A stretch of DNA of 64,000 bases from Capitulum mitella. Its lineage: Eukaryota; Arthropoda; Thecostraca; Pollicipedomorpha; Pollicipedidae. The position numbers and the translations under genes were made by a program. Shown here in pieces: positions 12,138 through 24,100 of this stretch. Location of the stretch: NCBI GenBank assembly GCA_030062745.1, contig CP099842.1, positions 29,327,307 through 29,391,306 of the forward strand, in the 5' to 3' direction. How positions within the stretch are numbered: position 1 is the stretch's first letter; every line of letters starts with the position of its first letter. Below the pieces are notes generated by a model. That model saw only the letters and a list, made by a program, of their open reading frames with translations, was not told the origin of the DNA and did not search any database.

Positions 12138-15086
12138 TTACTTATTGAGCGTGCACTTCTTAAAGTTCCCGTACTGCCTCCGGCTCAGCTCTACGCCCTG
12201 AAGAAGCCACTGTCTCTTTTTTTCATCATTTGTGAGGATCGCAGCGTAGTCATTGATCAGCTTGACGCCTCTCTCAGCAACGTCGTTCGTAGTCTTGGCA
12301 GTCCTTACGAACTCCTTCGCTTTGAGGAAGTTGGGGTCCTGCTCCCACTCCTCGGGCATCTGCTTCAGCCAACTGTGGCTCACTCCGAGGATGGAGAAGA
12401 GGATGAAACTCCTCTCACCGACCAGGTCGTGGATCTCGGTGGCTGGCGTCACCACGAGGAAGGAGGGTGGGAGGAGCTCCGGCTCCTGCTGTGGCTTTCA
12501 GTCGTTCATCTTCTCGGCCAGTCTGGACTTCTCTCCAGGGCTCAGTTGGTCTGAGAAGAGGGCGAAGGGCACGATGGTCTCGTCTAGGTACCACCCGTGC
12601 CTCTGCAGCTTTTTCAGCGCAGCTTCCGCCACCTGGAGATCCACAGATCTGCAGGAATAAACTTGAGCGTGTTACATGCTGCATCGCTTCCTGAAAGGAA
12701 TTATGACATGGGCGTCATAACATGCGCACACAAGGGGGGGAGGCACGGGGCACGGGGGCCCGTGCTCCTCCTCTTAGCAGGTTGCGAGCCCCCTGAACCA
12801 TCCGACGGGACCCCCTAAGCTGTCCAAAAGGTGGCCCAGGCGGACCAAAAAAAAAAATGTTTCCGCACCTTCGGCGCGCAAAATCTTTTTAGGGGGCCCC
12901 CTTCGGGCTCCAATAGATGAGGCCCCGGTAGCCCAGGGCGGTCAAAGAAGCGTTTGAGAGCCGAAGGCCAACGAAATTTTTTGCGAGAGACCCCTTGGGC
13001 TCCAGTAGGTGAGGCCCCTTCAGGTCGTGCCCCCCCCCCCCCACTCACGAAATCCTGTGTGCGCCCCTGGCGTTATATGCCCTCTGTGTTTGGTAAAACT
13101 TTAATTCTTATTCATTTGCAATAGGGGTGAGCCGGTGAGCCATTATACAAGATTATGAAACACTTGATTTTATATTTACCACTTATGGGTAAGCTACTGC
13201 ATACCTGTAGAAGAACAGCTGCTGGTACAGTTGTAGGTCGTTCACGGGCGCGTCAGCCCCGTAACCCGCCTTGAGGAAGTACGGCACGTAGATGAGGGAC
13301 AGGAAGGTGACGATCCGTTGCAGGGCCATCAAGGTCTCCTTGCTGTAGGGCATCTGCTCCGAGAACAGGTACATCTTGCAGGCGTAGATGGAGAAGTTCA
13401 AGAACCTCGCTCTGTGCGTGGCGCCAGGCTTCAGCCATGCGACGTGACCGCGCGGAGGAGCTTCTCCGAGGACAGCCAGGCAGAGTTCAGCTACCTCACG
13501 ATAGTCGTCACGAGGGAGGGCGTCGGTCCTGTTCTTCTGGCCGAGAGTCCTCTGGTAGAACGCGATGGCAGTCTCCTTCAGCCCGGTCAGGGCGCGACTC
13601 CTCACCACCTGGTTCAGTCGCTTGACGGGAGCCTCAGAAGAGGTGTCAAGATCGGCCCAGCGCTCCTTGAACTCTTGGAAGAACTTGTTGTCAGGGCTCA
13701 GATCTTCGGCAAAGAGCTCATACCACACGGCTTTGGCAATTAGCTCCGCAAAGTGATGACGGCAGCGGAAGAACAAGACGGGCCTTCCCAGCCACAGCTG
13801 CAGGCGGATGGCGGCACCTTTCTTGCTCCCAGTGTTTGATCCTGTCGTATCAAACACCAGAGCAGCCACGTTGTCCTCCAGCTCGTACCCCTCTATCAGC
13901 TTCTGTGTTGCTTCGGCTTGGGCAGTGCCAGTGCTGGTGGGGTTTCCGTCCTTGTCACGGAGAGTGCGTACGGCCAGGAGCTTTCCCTCCGTGTGGTGTG
14001 GACCTCCACTGACCAGGACGGCCAGGCGTTCATCTTTGGTCCCAAGGACGTTGTCAATCCGTTTTCCGTCCCAGTGGAGGACACAGGCAGGTGGCTTGTG
14101 CATTCTGAAGTCCTCCTTGATGGCGGCAGCTGTGGCCTCTCTATACCTGTCAGAAGTGCGCCTCACTGTGCTCTCACTGAATACAAAGTCATTGAGATTG
14201 GCATTGGCACCCTTCAGAATGGCAGAGACGACACCGAGCGCAGCAGTAGTACTTTGTCCGGTCAAGCATTGATACAACATTAGGATTATCAAAGACTTTC
14301 TTGGGCATTTCCACAGTAACTGTTTCTCTTCCTCTGTTCTGCATCTGCCTTGGCTCTGGGACGAACTCTTCACAGTCATCCAGCCCATCTTCATTATCGG
14401 TCCCATCCTCCGAAAGAAACGGCCTGCTTCTTCGCGAGCACATCCAGCTCATTGCTCTTCCTTTTCTGTTCCTCTTCCTTCCTTCCTCTTTCCGCTCTCT
14501 GTCTCTTTTTCCTCACTGATTTAACATATTTGAAGTCTGTTCCACCGATGCTTCCCCGCCTGGGTCCACGTTGATCCTGCAGGAAGAGGATGTCCTCAGA
14601 GACAGAGGCTTTGCTGAGCAGGCGATTCCGTAAGAGCGCCGCCTCTGCCTGCGGAGAGGCCACATCCCACAACTTCTTAATATCTTTTTTGAACGTCTCC
14701 CTCTTGGTCTCCTCCAGACTACTCTTCTTTCTGATGTCCTTCATCAGGGCGTCACGCTTCTTCACAATTTTCAGGAGGCTATTCTTCATGTTCGCAAATG
14801 TTTTCGTCTGTTTGTTTGCCAATTTCCAAAGTTTTGTCACCTCGCCGATCACATACTCCGCGATGTGGTCTCGCTTCCAGTTCTTCATTTTCTCACTCCC
14901 CCTGCAGAAAAAGTAAAGTTGGAGCGCCTCCTCCTTGGTAGGCAGCTGAACTTTACCGTTGAAGGGAACCAGCAGGCTGATGCTAACATTATCCTCGATA
15001 AAAGCCTGGTGCCATCTTGGGTTCAAGACAGATGAGGGTTGCCCAAGCAAAACTTTCTCAGCTTCAGAACGTTTTCTGGGTGGCAT
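12138..15086 (-). pseudogene. Decayed transposase of the 4.35-kb element
   Basis: Read on the minus strand from ATG at 15086 (MPPRKRSEAEKVLLG). It has a lysine-rich N-terminal third, then a catalytic-like core: VLHWDGKRID, LVFDTTGSNTGSKKGAA and FFRCRHHFAELI. The spaced Asp residues and C-x2-H motif are a layout shared by the MuDR, hAT, P and Kolobok transposase groups (family knowledge). Exon 1 ends at 13205 (QLFFYR, GT donor); exon 2 runs 12648-12138 (SVDLQVAEAALKKL to TNDVAERGVKLINDYAAIL). Damage: a frame change near 14420-14435, another near 14246-14262 (..SMLDRTK to STTAALGVVSAILKG), and an in-frame TGA at 12500-12498 after LAEKMND. This copy therefore cannot make an intact protein. Similar core motifs recur in many invertebrate hypothetical proteins, to my recollection; family assignment is left open. 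Confidence 0.72.
12725..13075. repeat. GC/poly-G-rich repeat inside the transposase intron
   Basis: G- and C-tract-rich sequence with repeated blocks around GGGCTCCAATAGATGAGGCC and GGGCTCCAGTAGGTGAGGCC. Its ends, CACACAAGGGGGG and TGTGTGCGCCCCTGG, are roughly inverted, suggesting a small hAT-type insertion nested in the larger element. The target duplication is not clean. Confidence 0.45.
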
Positions 15087-15249
15087 GCTGTGGCGTGCAA
15101 ATACGTCAGTTCATGTCTACTCTTCCCCCCCCCAAAAAACGTCCAAAACGCGAAATTCTGCCCCTGACTCAGTTACGCGAAGCACGCGATGACTGCCTGA
15201 ACTGGCCTGAACTACCTGTATCGTTTGTGGTCTTGGCTTCCCGCCAGTA

Positions 15250-15752
15250 TCCATGTTGCCATGGATACCGACGAGCTTCTTCTTTTGAAAGCCAAGGAGC
15301 CCCGTCAAGTTCGCTGTAATGCAGACGTGGGCAGAGTTCAATGAAACTGGCTGGAGTTGGTAACAAATGCGAATGCATTGTACACTAATGCACTGTACGC
15401 TTAAGTTCCATGAATCTGCAGGGGTGCGGGGCGACACGTGTCAGAAACTTTACACACAACTTGTTCTATAATTAAGTCGTAACTAGTTTATCAATTAGCT
15501 GATCTTCTCCTGTTTCTAAATACTTAATTTAGGGGAACAAAATAGGTAAACATTATGCATGCACTATAATCAACAAAAGTCGTGAAATTACCAGGAAAAA
15601 GCACAAATCGCGAACTTTCAATCGAAAAGCGGGCGGTCTTCCCATTGTCCCATAAAAATAATTTTGTTATTTTCGTAAATGTCATGGTCGATAGCACGGG
15701 AAAACGTGCGAAAACAAATGGATTTCAAAAAAGTGTTTTTTGACGGACCCTA
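15250..15752 (-). repeat. Right terminal inverted repeat of the 4.35-kb transposon
   Basis: Reverse-complement partner of 11399-11880. The outermost ~300 bp are the best conserved, including the segment complementary to GGGAAGACCGCCCGCTTTTC on the left arm. Confidence 0.8.
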
Positions 15753-16567
15753 ATGTCCCTTTAACTGTGCGTTGTTCCCGATGGACAAGCAAGTTTGCGA
15801 CCTCGCTCTGCAGAGTTTTGGTTTTACCCCATGTGAAGTTAACATGACGTGGGCCGACATATTGCCTCTTACCTACTCGAAATCCACACTGTCACAGTTC
15901 TCGTATCGCATGCTGATGGCTGCACCCTACCAACCCGCAGGCTCCGTCACGTTCCACACTGCGAGCAAAACTCCACTAGAACGTTCTCAGGTCCATGTGT
16001 ACAACGTCCTCGAGCGGAAGATCATATTCTACTTCATGTAGATCTACATGCCGTCGGCGCTGTCCGTGGCGGTTTCGTGGATCTCGTTCCTGATCTCGGC
16101 AGAGACGGCGCAGGGTCGCATGCTGCTCACCATCACCACCATGTTGACCATGATGTCACCGTTCGCCGCAGACATCGAGTACGTGCCCAAGGCCAGCTAC
16201 GTCAAAGCCATCGACTTGCGGATGTGTATGTGCACATTCCTCTCCTTCTCCGCCGTAGTTGACTGCCTCTTGGATGTCAGGCTGGGAAGCGAGGTGCTGA
16301 GGAAGAAGCGAGAGAGGACGATTAACACCAACACGTTCGTGTTGACCGGAGAGGCTCGCCAGCCAGACGGTGCTGGAGATCTATCGGAAGTACGTACAAA
16401 AAGGGTGAGCATCCGAGTAAGGTGGCACTGCCGGTGAGGAAACTGAACCATTTTCGAGGGGCACATCCGTCTGGATCAAGTCCCTGAGAATATGCTACAA
16501 GGTGCATAGGGCTGCCGTTGTTGTTCACCCGGCCGTGTTTATTTTGTTCAGCGTCATCTACTGGTGA

Positions 16568-19500
16568 GTATGCCTTCGCAGCTTTGAGGATTCCATTGTA
16601 GGCGAAAAAGGCGTGGAAGTATAAAGATGAAATACGAATGATATACGTTGCTGGAATGATGCAAAAAGCATGCGTAGTTATCGAACGGCCAGTCCACCGT
16701 CTTTTTAACAAATGTAACGTCACACAAACCACGTGATATCTGGGGAATGGCCCGGAACTCGTTTAAGAATATTTAACTAGGGTGCTGCTTAGAAAAATAA
16801 AAATCCACCCAATGTCCCTCTCTAAAGCCAATTTTCTTGTCGGATTCGCTCCACTTCACTTCACTTTTTAAAGCTGAGGTAATGCATCGTGTCAGAATCA
16901 TTTTGACGTTCGCAAACAATTTGAACTTGTCATTAGGAGCATTTAATACTCGTCCTGTGGGATAAGATTCTCGAAAAATCCGTCGCCAAAGGGCCCCATA
17001 AATTACATCATTCAAAAGAACATATCCATCGCGGGGTCTCGCAAAACTAAGCACAGTTCCGGACAAAATTACCGGCGGAGGCAAACAGTTCACTGATTTC
17101 GCGTTGCTGGGCTGGTTGAATCTGCAGCACGTACTCCAAGCGAAACGATTGCTTTGCGAAGTTACGTTGTTTGTATCTGCTGCACTGAAAGCATTTTCAC
17201 CTGCGTGGGACGGGTTAACCCTATGTACAAAGGGTCTGCATAAATTTTACGAAGCAGCCGAAGATAACTGTCGAGTGTTTCCAATGAACAGCTGAATTTA
17301 CTCGACAGCGATAAGAAAAATACCGACCTCGAGTGTTGTCCCTGCCGCGCCGAGTTCGAACCCATGCGTTACGAGTGACTCGTTTGGCTCGTAGGATGGG
17401 AGTAGATTACCCGCCGGCATGTCCGCTTACCATTTATCAGCGGGTGAATGACCCGCTGTATTCGGGGGGATTTTGGTGCGCACAAGGCTGCAAGGGCATC
17501 ATGTTTTTAACTGGTGAAACGTGAGTGAGTTGTGAGGTGCTTTCGATTGATTCGCGTTTTGATCGTCCGGTAACCTGTGTAAGTAGAACAGCCAGTTGAG
17601 TGACAGATCATAAGCTTTTACCAAAACTATTGTTGCGAAAGTGTTGACGCTGTACTTGGCTTAGGCGCTTACCCAGGTGTGCAAACCAGTGCTTTTATTG
17701 TGTCCATCTTGGGCTCGTCACAAATGCCGCACATTTTCCGACGCGGCTACCTAGTGCTCTTCGTATGATGAAGTTGAATTGTGGCCTGGATTTTGCCATT
17801 TTATAAAGCATCCTATGTTTATTTAGATACGCATTCACGTTATACTCATTCTGTTGCAGTATTGCATTAATATAGTGATGTATTGGTTGTGACGTGATGG
17901 TCACATATTGGCCGAAGTGATGCAAAAATAAAATAGCAAAATCTTGTCTAGGAATACCATGGCCAATCTGTCCTTTTTGATCATGTTCCACTATACGCAA
18001 TTTAAGATAATCTGTCCTATCAAACTGCTTCACAAACATCTTTTTGTTCACGGTAAAATTGTTATTAAAATTAACCGGAACCTGATGTTTCCACCAAAAT
18101 TGCAAAATTCATGCGCCGATGGGCACTCAGGTTTGACTGCGTTTGAAACTCTGGCTGTGCAGTCATAGGGCAAAAAAAGGCGGGAGGAGGGTGTCACACC
18201 TTTTCTCGGTTTGTTGCGAATTGAAGAAATCGCCAGATTGTTGATGATCCGTGTGAAAAATTTGTGAATGTAGCTGGCTTCCATTATGGACGGGGCAGGA
18301 ATTCTAAGACGAAAGCGGCGAAAAGTGAAAGGTGGACTGACGTTTCAAAATAGTAATATATCTTGTCTTGTAAGCATTTTGTTGTTGTGATGCGTTACTA
18401 GGCTCCACTGTGATCAGTTTTGGTCCTGTTGGCAGTTGTGACCCCGTTGTTTACAAAACTGGCCAATGTCTTTCTCAGGGAAGACCGGCGATGGCCTCCT
18501 CGGCTGCCTCAATGAGTGCGAAGATGTCATCATTCGCGAAGAGGAAGTGAAGGCATCCAGTCAGTTCCAGGGGATGGGGACAATAGAGCTGTTTTTGAGG
18601 AGGGTATGCTTGCGTGTAATGTTGAGGGGGAAACGTAAAGCATTTCTGTGTGTGGGCAGCGTTGATCGTGTTTAACCGGAAACTTATGTTTCAAACACGC
18701 AGAAATGCGGCGATGTTGATGGCGTACTTCGTGCTAAAAAAACAGACGAACAGGTCAAGATCTCAGAGAATCTACAGCGCCTTGCTGAGAATGGCATGCA
18801 AAATTAACTTACCAGCAGCCTTGCTGTATGTTTTTCGTTCAACTGTTGCTGATCAAAGGACATCTGCTTGAAATCTGCTCTGCAATTGTGTCGTGAGACG
18901 GGAGTAGTTTGGGCAACGAAAACGAATCTTGAATGCATGTATTGGCATTTTTATGTTGTTGACGTTGGGTGATGATAACGCAAGCTGGCGGATCGCGGAC
19001 CTGCTCCACTTACACGTTAGAAACGAGCACGTTACCAGTCCACGACGTGTCAGATGGCTTTAAATCTATCCCAAAAACAGGGGTAAAGGCCTTTGGTTTA
19101 CTCGATGTCACCGGGCGCACGTCCAGCGTTAACTACGCTGTAGCGTGTGACGACAACGAGTAGCACGAAATATGGGGTAAGTGAAACGATTAACTCGAGG
19201 TTCCGTCGTGAAGACAGCGGGGTAAACACGCCCACAGCGGGGCGTGAATCCGTCAATGACGAGTGGAGAACCCTGATGCAACGAGTATGTTTACCAGTGT
19301 CCTGAGGGTCAAAAACGTCGCTGTGTTGGCCAACCTGCAGATTTCGGGTTTACTCATTGTCATCAGATAAAAATGTTTTCAGTGCGGCGTCCGATTGGCA
19401 ATATGGACGGTTCTTTGACACAGGCAACCTTCCAAGGTCGGGGCGGGATCATACGTGGAGGTGCCAGCACCATTGGCATCATTGGACGACCGTTCACAGA

Positions 19501-20830
19501 AGAGATCGTCGTTTACAGGCGGTGACTTGATCGAAGAGCGCCGAAATGAGAACCATGATCCCGACAGGGTTGATTGGTTTGGTTTAGGGTACACAGACAC
19601 TTGGACTCAGGCTTTTGTCGTGCAACCCATCGTCGGCGGAAAGCCCGGTATTAAGTGGAAGTGGAGACAATTTTCCTATTTATTGTAGTCAACGTCATGG
19701 GGTTGATGCTAAATTTTAGTGCTCAAGAAGACACTGCCGTATCATGTGCTAACATTTTCTTGAGGAAAGTTTTTATTTCTGAGCATAAATATGCGATGTC
19801 ATAGGAATTATATAAATAAATGACAATTTTCATTGTGATACAAAAAAGATTCATGCAGCGGAAGATGAAATGTATGATGTATTCAACAGAGGTGAGCATC
19901 GTTCGTCTTGGACGGCAATTCCCAGCCACTGCGGAGACCTCCCACTCCGGTTACCACATCCATCCCTTCCCTGGAAATGGCTGTGTGCAACGCAACGGCG
20001 CAGCTCTAGCTGTCTTAGGGGAGGGGCGGACAATTTCTGTGAAGGGCTATTCCAAAGGAGAAAAAAACGAACTGGAACATCTTAAAAAGACCCTTTGCAT
20101 TCTCCCGAATCACTTTCTTGTGGCAGTGGTAACGGACTGATACCCGTGCAGTACCAAGGCTTGCTTGCTGGTGGTTACGTCAACGGGGATTTAGGTCTCT
20201 GGATTTTCCCTGGTTTTCTACAACTTCCTGTAACATTCACAGGGTTTCTGGTTTTGTCCCAGGTCCAGGGCCTAAGTGAGAGCGGTGTGCTCTGCGCTCG
20301 TCCCACAGCGGCGTCACACAGTGAAAAGTTATGACACAGTTCTCATGCACGTCTCGTAGCCGTTTTTGCAGGCAAAAATGCTTTGTTTACTGGATGAATA
20401 TGAAGTTCAAGAGGACGGTGTACTAGGGTGATGTGACTGCGAATGGCATCAAGAAAAGTGGAATTCAGGCTATTTAGTGCCGGGATGCCTGGGCGGCAAA
20501 GGCAAGGTCGAAGGAGAATTGAAGTACGCACTGCGCACTAAAACAAAGCCAGGATATTGTCCAATGTGGTGCTGAAATCCCTCGCTGTACATGCTGGCGC
20601 GCGCTTGAACAGCTCACGTGCAGCAGCGTTGTTTGTCTGTTACAAGTGCTACAAGTTCGCAAACCCGATGTTTGCTGCAAATAATGGTTCCAGCTGTGTC
20701 CTAAAAAAGATGACAGCAGTGCACGGCAATGTCCATCGCACCCAGGTTTTTCCTAGAGACACCGCGACTCCTACATCGGTTCCAGAAATCCAGCCTGTGA
20801 CGTCGCCTGCAAGACGGCGCACCAATGAGT
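16568..20830. other. Intergenic stretch between channel gene and protease 1
   Basis: Only short frames without recognisable similarity. No RNA gene, tandem repeat or clear element ends were noticed. From about 20840 the sequence becomes strongly GC-rich towards the protease start codon, consistent with a promoter or 5' UTR region, but no defined core-promoter motif is claimed. Confidence 0.35.
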
Positions 20831-21067
20831 TACGGAACGGCCCGCATGGATCCGCTCGGCCCCACCAGTTTTGCGGCCGTGAAGGTTTTTTCGCTGGCAG
20901 CGGGTTTGCCCGGCCGTCCGAGGCTGCAGGCCGCCGACTCCGGCGGCCTGCCGACAGCGGGCCGGCCGCCCCAGCCGTTCCGTGATTGAGGACCGGTCGG
21001 CCGGCGGGCCTGGCGCTGGCCAGGCGCCCAGTCGCCGTCAGCTCCGTGTCGCCGCAGCACCCGCGAC

Positions 21068-21134
21068 ATGCGTCCCCTGCCGGTGGCGCTGGCGCTGGCC
21101 GCCACGCTCGCGCTCTGCCTCGCCCTGCCGCAAA
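21068..21134 (+). CDS. Protease 1, exon 1: signal peptide
   Basis: [22 protein letters not shown]: a basic start, an Ala/Leu core and a small-residue end, typical of a secretory signal. The donor GTAAGC follows at 21135 in phase 1, compatible with the acceptor at 34844. Confidence 0.82.
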
Positions 21135-24100
21135 GTAAGCTTGCGTCGCCTCCGATGTGGCGGTTCAGCCCGCGTTCGGCCGCTGGCTGTGGTCCGGGTG
21201 ACTTTGGGGCTGCAGGGCGAACGGGTGACCGCCGTGTGACGTGCGGTTTCGTTTACGTTAGGCCGCGAGAAGTGCATCTGTTTATAATGTGGCCAGCCAG
21301 ACTGTGTACAACTTCTGCTGAGGTGCGCGACGGTTTGCTGCGCGTGCATCCAGTACTGCGGCCTAAGGCGAACTTAAGTATTTGGCATGCCAGTGGACAA
21401 AGTCAGCACGCATGCAAGGAGTGACGACGAGCGAGAATGCGATTTTAAACGGCGAACGTTGTGAAGCTTGTTGACGCCTGTTTTTCACCTACTTCGAAAT
21501 CGGCGTCCAGGTGGCAAATTCCCAAAAGTAAACTTGTTCGGCTAACTCCATACAAACTCCGTGGTTTCGTGTAATGCAATGTGCGGCGTGATCCAAGCAA
21601 AACGCTAATATTTGTCAGTGGCTGGACACTGACCTTCCGCCCAGTGCCATGTCTGCATCAACAGGATTTTCCCAAGACGCATGCTGTTTGCCACAGACGG
21701 TCATCACGAACAGGGGCGTGTTCAGATATCGACGAAGGGGATGCCGTAACGCTTCAGGGGGGCTCCGCCACTTTTAGGGGCGCCAAGCGTATCGTGGGGG
21801 CGGCAGCTGAAGTTCTGAAAAATATCGTTATGCACTTTTTTATTTTGACGTATCAACGCGCGGAGGAAGCTCCGGCGTCGCCTGGGCTGGCAGGTAGCCG
21901 GTCACTTTCTGACATTGCACTATGCCTTTGGTACCATTTTTAGTTCTCAGGGCACACGATATTGAGGTGGCGGGGCAGGATCTCCACCACCGAACTACCG
22001 GAATGTGGGGCTGAGCTTGACACACGGAAGCGGATCATTGTATGCGCATAGTTTTAGGCGGTGCTCGAGTGCAGCACACACTTGAGGACGAAGGTTCCAG
22101 CCTTCCATTCATTTGATTTCCTTTACCGGGCTAGTTGCTACAGGTTCTCTAATTCTGGTATTTTACATCCCATATTTAAATTAGGTTTAACCCTATTCCC
22201 GGAGGGCTAGACGGTATGCCCGATTCCCGGCAGGGGGGGGCGGATTCGGCCCCCCCCCTGAGATCTCGAGAACTACTTGTTCGATTTCGTCGCAACAAAC
22301 GGCAATCGATTTGCCGTGACGTGAGCTACATTTTTATAAAAACAAATTTTCAAAATTTTGAAGTTTGTGGATACAGGGGGGCAAAAATGTCAAAATGGGG
22401 GCTACTTTTGGACTTCTTATAACTCCGTTGTTTATGGACCGATTTTGATGGAACTGGCATGAACCGATAGAATATGAATAGGGCTTTTACCATGGGTCCG
22501 CAAATCTGAAATTTTGAGAAAATTCATGGGCGTTCACAGGGTTTCAAAAATAGGAGGATTAGTTTTCTAACAACTGAATGAAAAAAGGCAAACACCCTTT
22601 TTTGGCTTCTGCTAGTCATGTTATACTAAAGAAGTACAGCTCGCATTACAATGTTTGTATAATGCTAGCATAGGCGGTGCCAGGGACATGAAAAAGGGGG
22701 AACTGTCACGGTCACACGTTTCTCAGATCAACTTGTGACCTTTGACCTTAAATGACCTCCAGTGACCTTGGGGTCACTTGGAATGATCTCGTGTGCATTT
22801 AATATTATCTGTAAACGTTTTCAATCATTTGAATTCACTCTATTTCAAAAATTTCATTTTACGGCTATTGCGATATAGGGTACGCGCACTGACATTTTAG
22901 GTCATAGCTCCGTGACCCGACCTGATATCAAGCTGTAACTTGGTACACAAGTAGAAGGCACCTTTCTACGTCATATATATTCCGGGACTGACATTTAAAA
23001 AAAGGCACTGAAATTATTGCGAAAAAAACAAATTTTAACTTTTGACCTTGACCTGACCTTGTAAAATGACCTCAGATGAACAAAACTCCATCTGCACATT
23101 GCCCAAGTATTTAGCTATACATCCATATAAAGTTTTAAGTTTTATCGTAAAAACTCTGTTTTTGGCAGCCATTTTTCTTTTACCCTGAACATGGCCAAAA
23201 ATGGCCTGAGGTGCCTCCCAAAAACGTTGCCTGGCTCCGCCCCTGAGCAAAATAGAATTTTGAAGTTTTGTCACAGCATATAGAAAGAATAGCTAGGAAA
23301 AGTGACCAAGTCTCGTGAAGCTGCGTTAAAAAGCCTGTAATTGGCAAGTAAAAAACCCGAGGGGGGCGGATTCCGCCCTGCCGGGAATAGGGTTAAGCAG
23401 TCCTACTAGCCATTAATCGTCGGTGCTCCAGTGACATCATTACACTGGGCTAACTGTGCCCTGCCGGGAATAGGGTTAAGCAGTCCTACTAGCCATTAAT
23501 CGTCGGTGCTCCAGTGACATCATTACACTGGGCTAACTGTGCTGCCACAAAAATATCGAGCAAAAACTTTTATTCGTGAAGAATAAATCGTGAAGGAAAG
23601 TTGCAATCGTCCTTCAGACATGCCGCACGGGTGCTTTCGAACCTTGAATGTCATTTAAGGTCGGACGTGTGTATTTTTCAAACAACATAGGCGCCCTTTC
23701 AAAACACCAAGGTCGCCCCAAAGGCTCCATGTACCACTTGGGGTGCACTTTTATTCTTTGCAACGTCCTGAAAGCCCTCGGAATGTTTTCAGATCTCAGG
23801 AACGCCCTTTGAGCCCTCGGGGGCGCCTCTCCTGAATTTGGGGCACTTTTTTATTCTAAGGGTGTTCTTCTACCCCTTGGGGCATTTCTAAACGTCAGCA
23901 GTGCCCCTCCAAGATCTTGCGTGCCCTTCTATTCTTTAAGACATTCTTCTTAATCTCGGTAACATTTTCAGACTACACGGCGTCCTATGGGCCTTCGGGG
24001 CGCCCCTCGGGGTTTTGGGACGCCCAGACTTTAGGGCGTCCTTCTAGCCCTCGAAACACATTTGTCGACCGCAGGGAGGTCCTGTGAGTCCTCAGGGGCT

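Larger units (their letters stand above)
11399..15752 (-). mobile_element. 4.35-kb DNA transposon with ~0.5-kb inverted ends and 9-bp target duplication
   Basis: The left end TAGGGTCCGCCAAAAAAACAC and right end GTGTTTTTTGACGGACCCTA are inverted copies; the inverted similarity runs inward to about 11880 on the left and 15250 on the right. Flanks carry the direct repeat ATGTCCCTT at 11390-11398 and 15753-15761. Inside, on the minus strand, is a decayed transposase. Long inverted ends plus a 9-bp duplication fit Mutator-like elements by established criteria, but the transposase family is not one I can assign with confidence. The insertion lies in the Cys-loop codons of the channel gene. Confidence 0.9.
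10896..16567 (+). pseudogene. Cys-loop ligand-gated ion channel (anion-type), disrupted
   Basis: Pentameric ligand-gated channel subunit. The extracellular part lies at about 11040-11389 (open frame from 10896): HVADISLV..YLRYSWQDFRL, then KRNLWLPDLYLP. It continues at 15762 with MDKQVCDLALQSFGF. A 4.35-kb transposon sits between them; without it and one 9-bp duplicate the frame reads straight through and gives the diagnostic Cys-x13-Cys loop, ELSCPFN then CALFPMDKQVC. An in-frame TAG (16039-16041) lies at the start of M1, between IIFYFM and IYMPSALSVAVSWISF. M2 (GRMLLTITTMLTMMSPF) and M3 (KAIDLRMCMCTFLSFSAVVD) follow in frame. M4 (AAVVVHPAVFILFSVIYW, ending at 16564 with a TGA) is in the next frame, so a frameshift or tiny intron intervenes. 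Gly-Arg at the start of M2 resembles GlyR/GluCl/GABA-type anion channels. Ligand unknown. Probably non-functional in this haplotype. Confidence 0.82.

Noticed and set aside
12467..14272. Several plus-strand frames of 120-154 residues
   Set aside because: Shadows of the minus-strand transposase, whose motifs and splice sites are clear.
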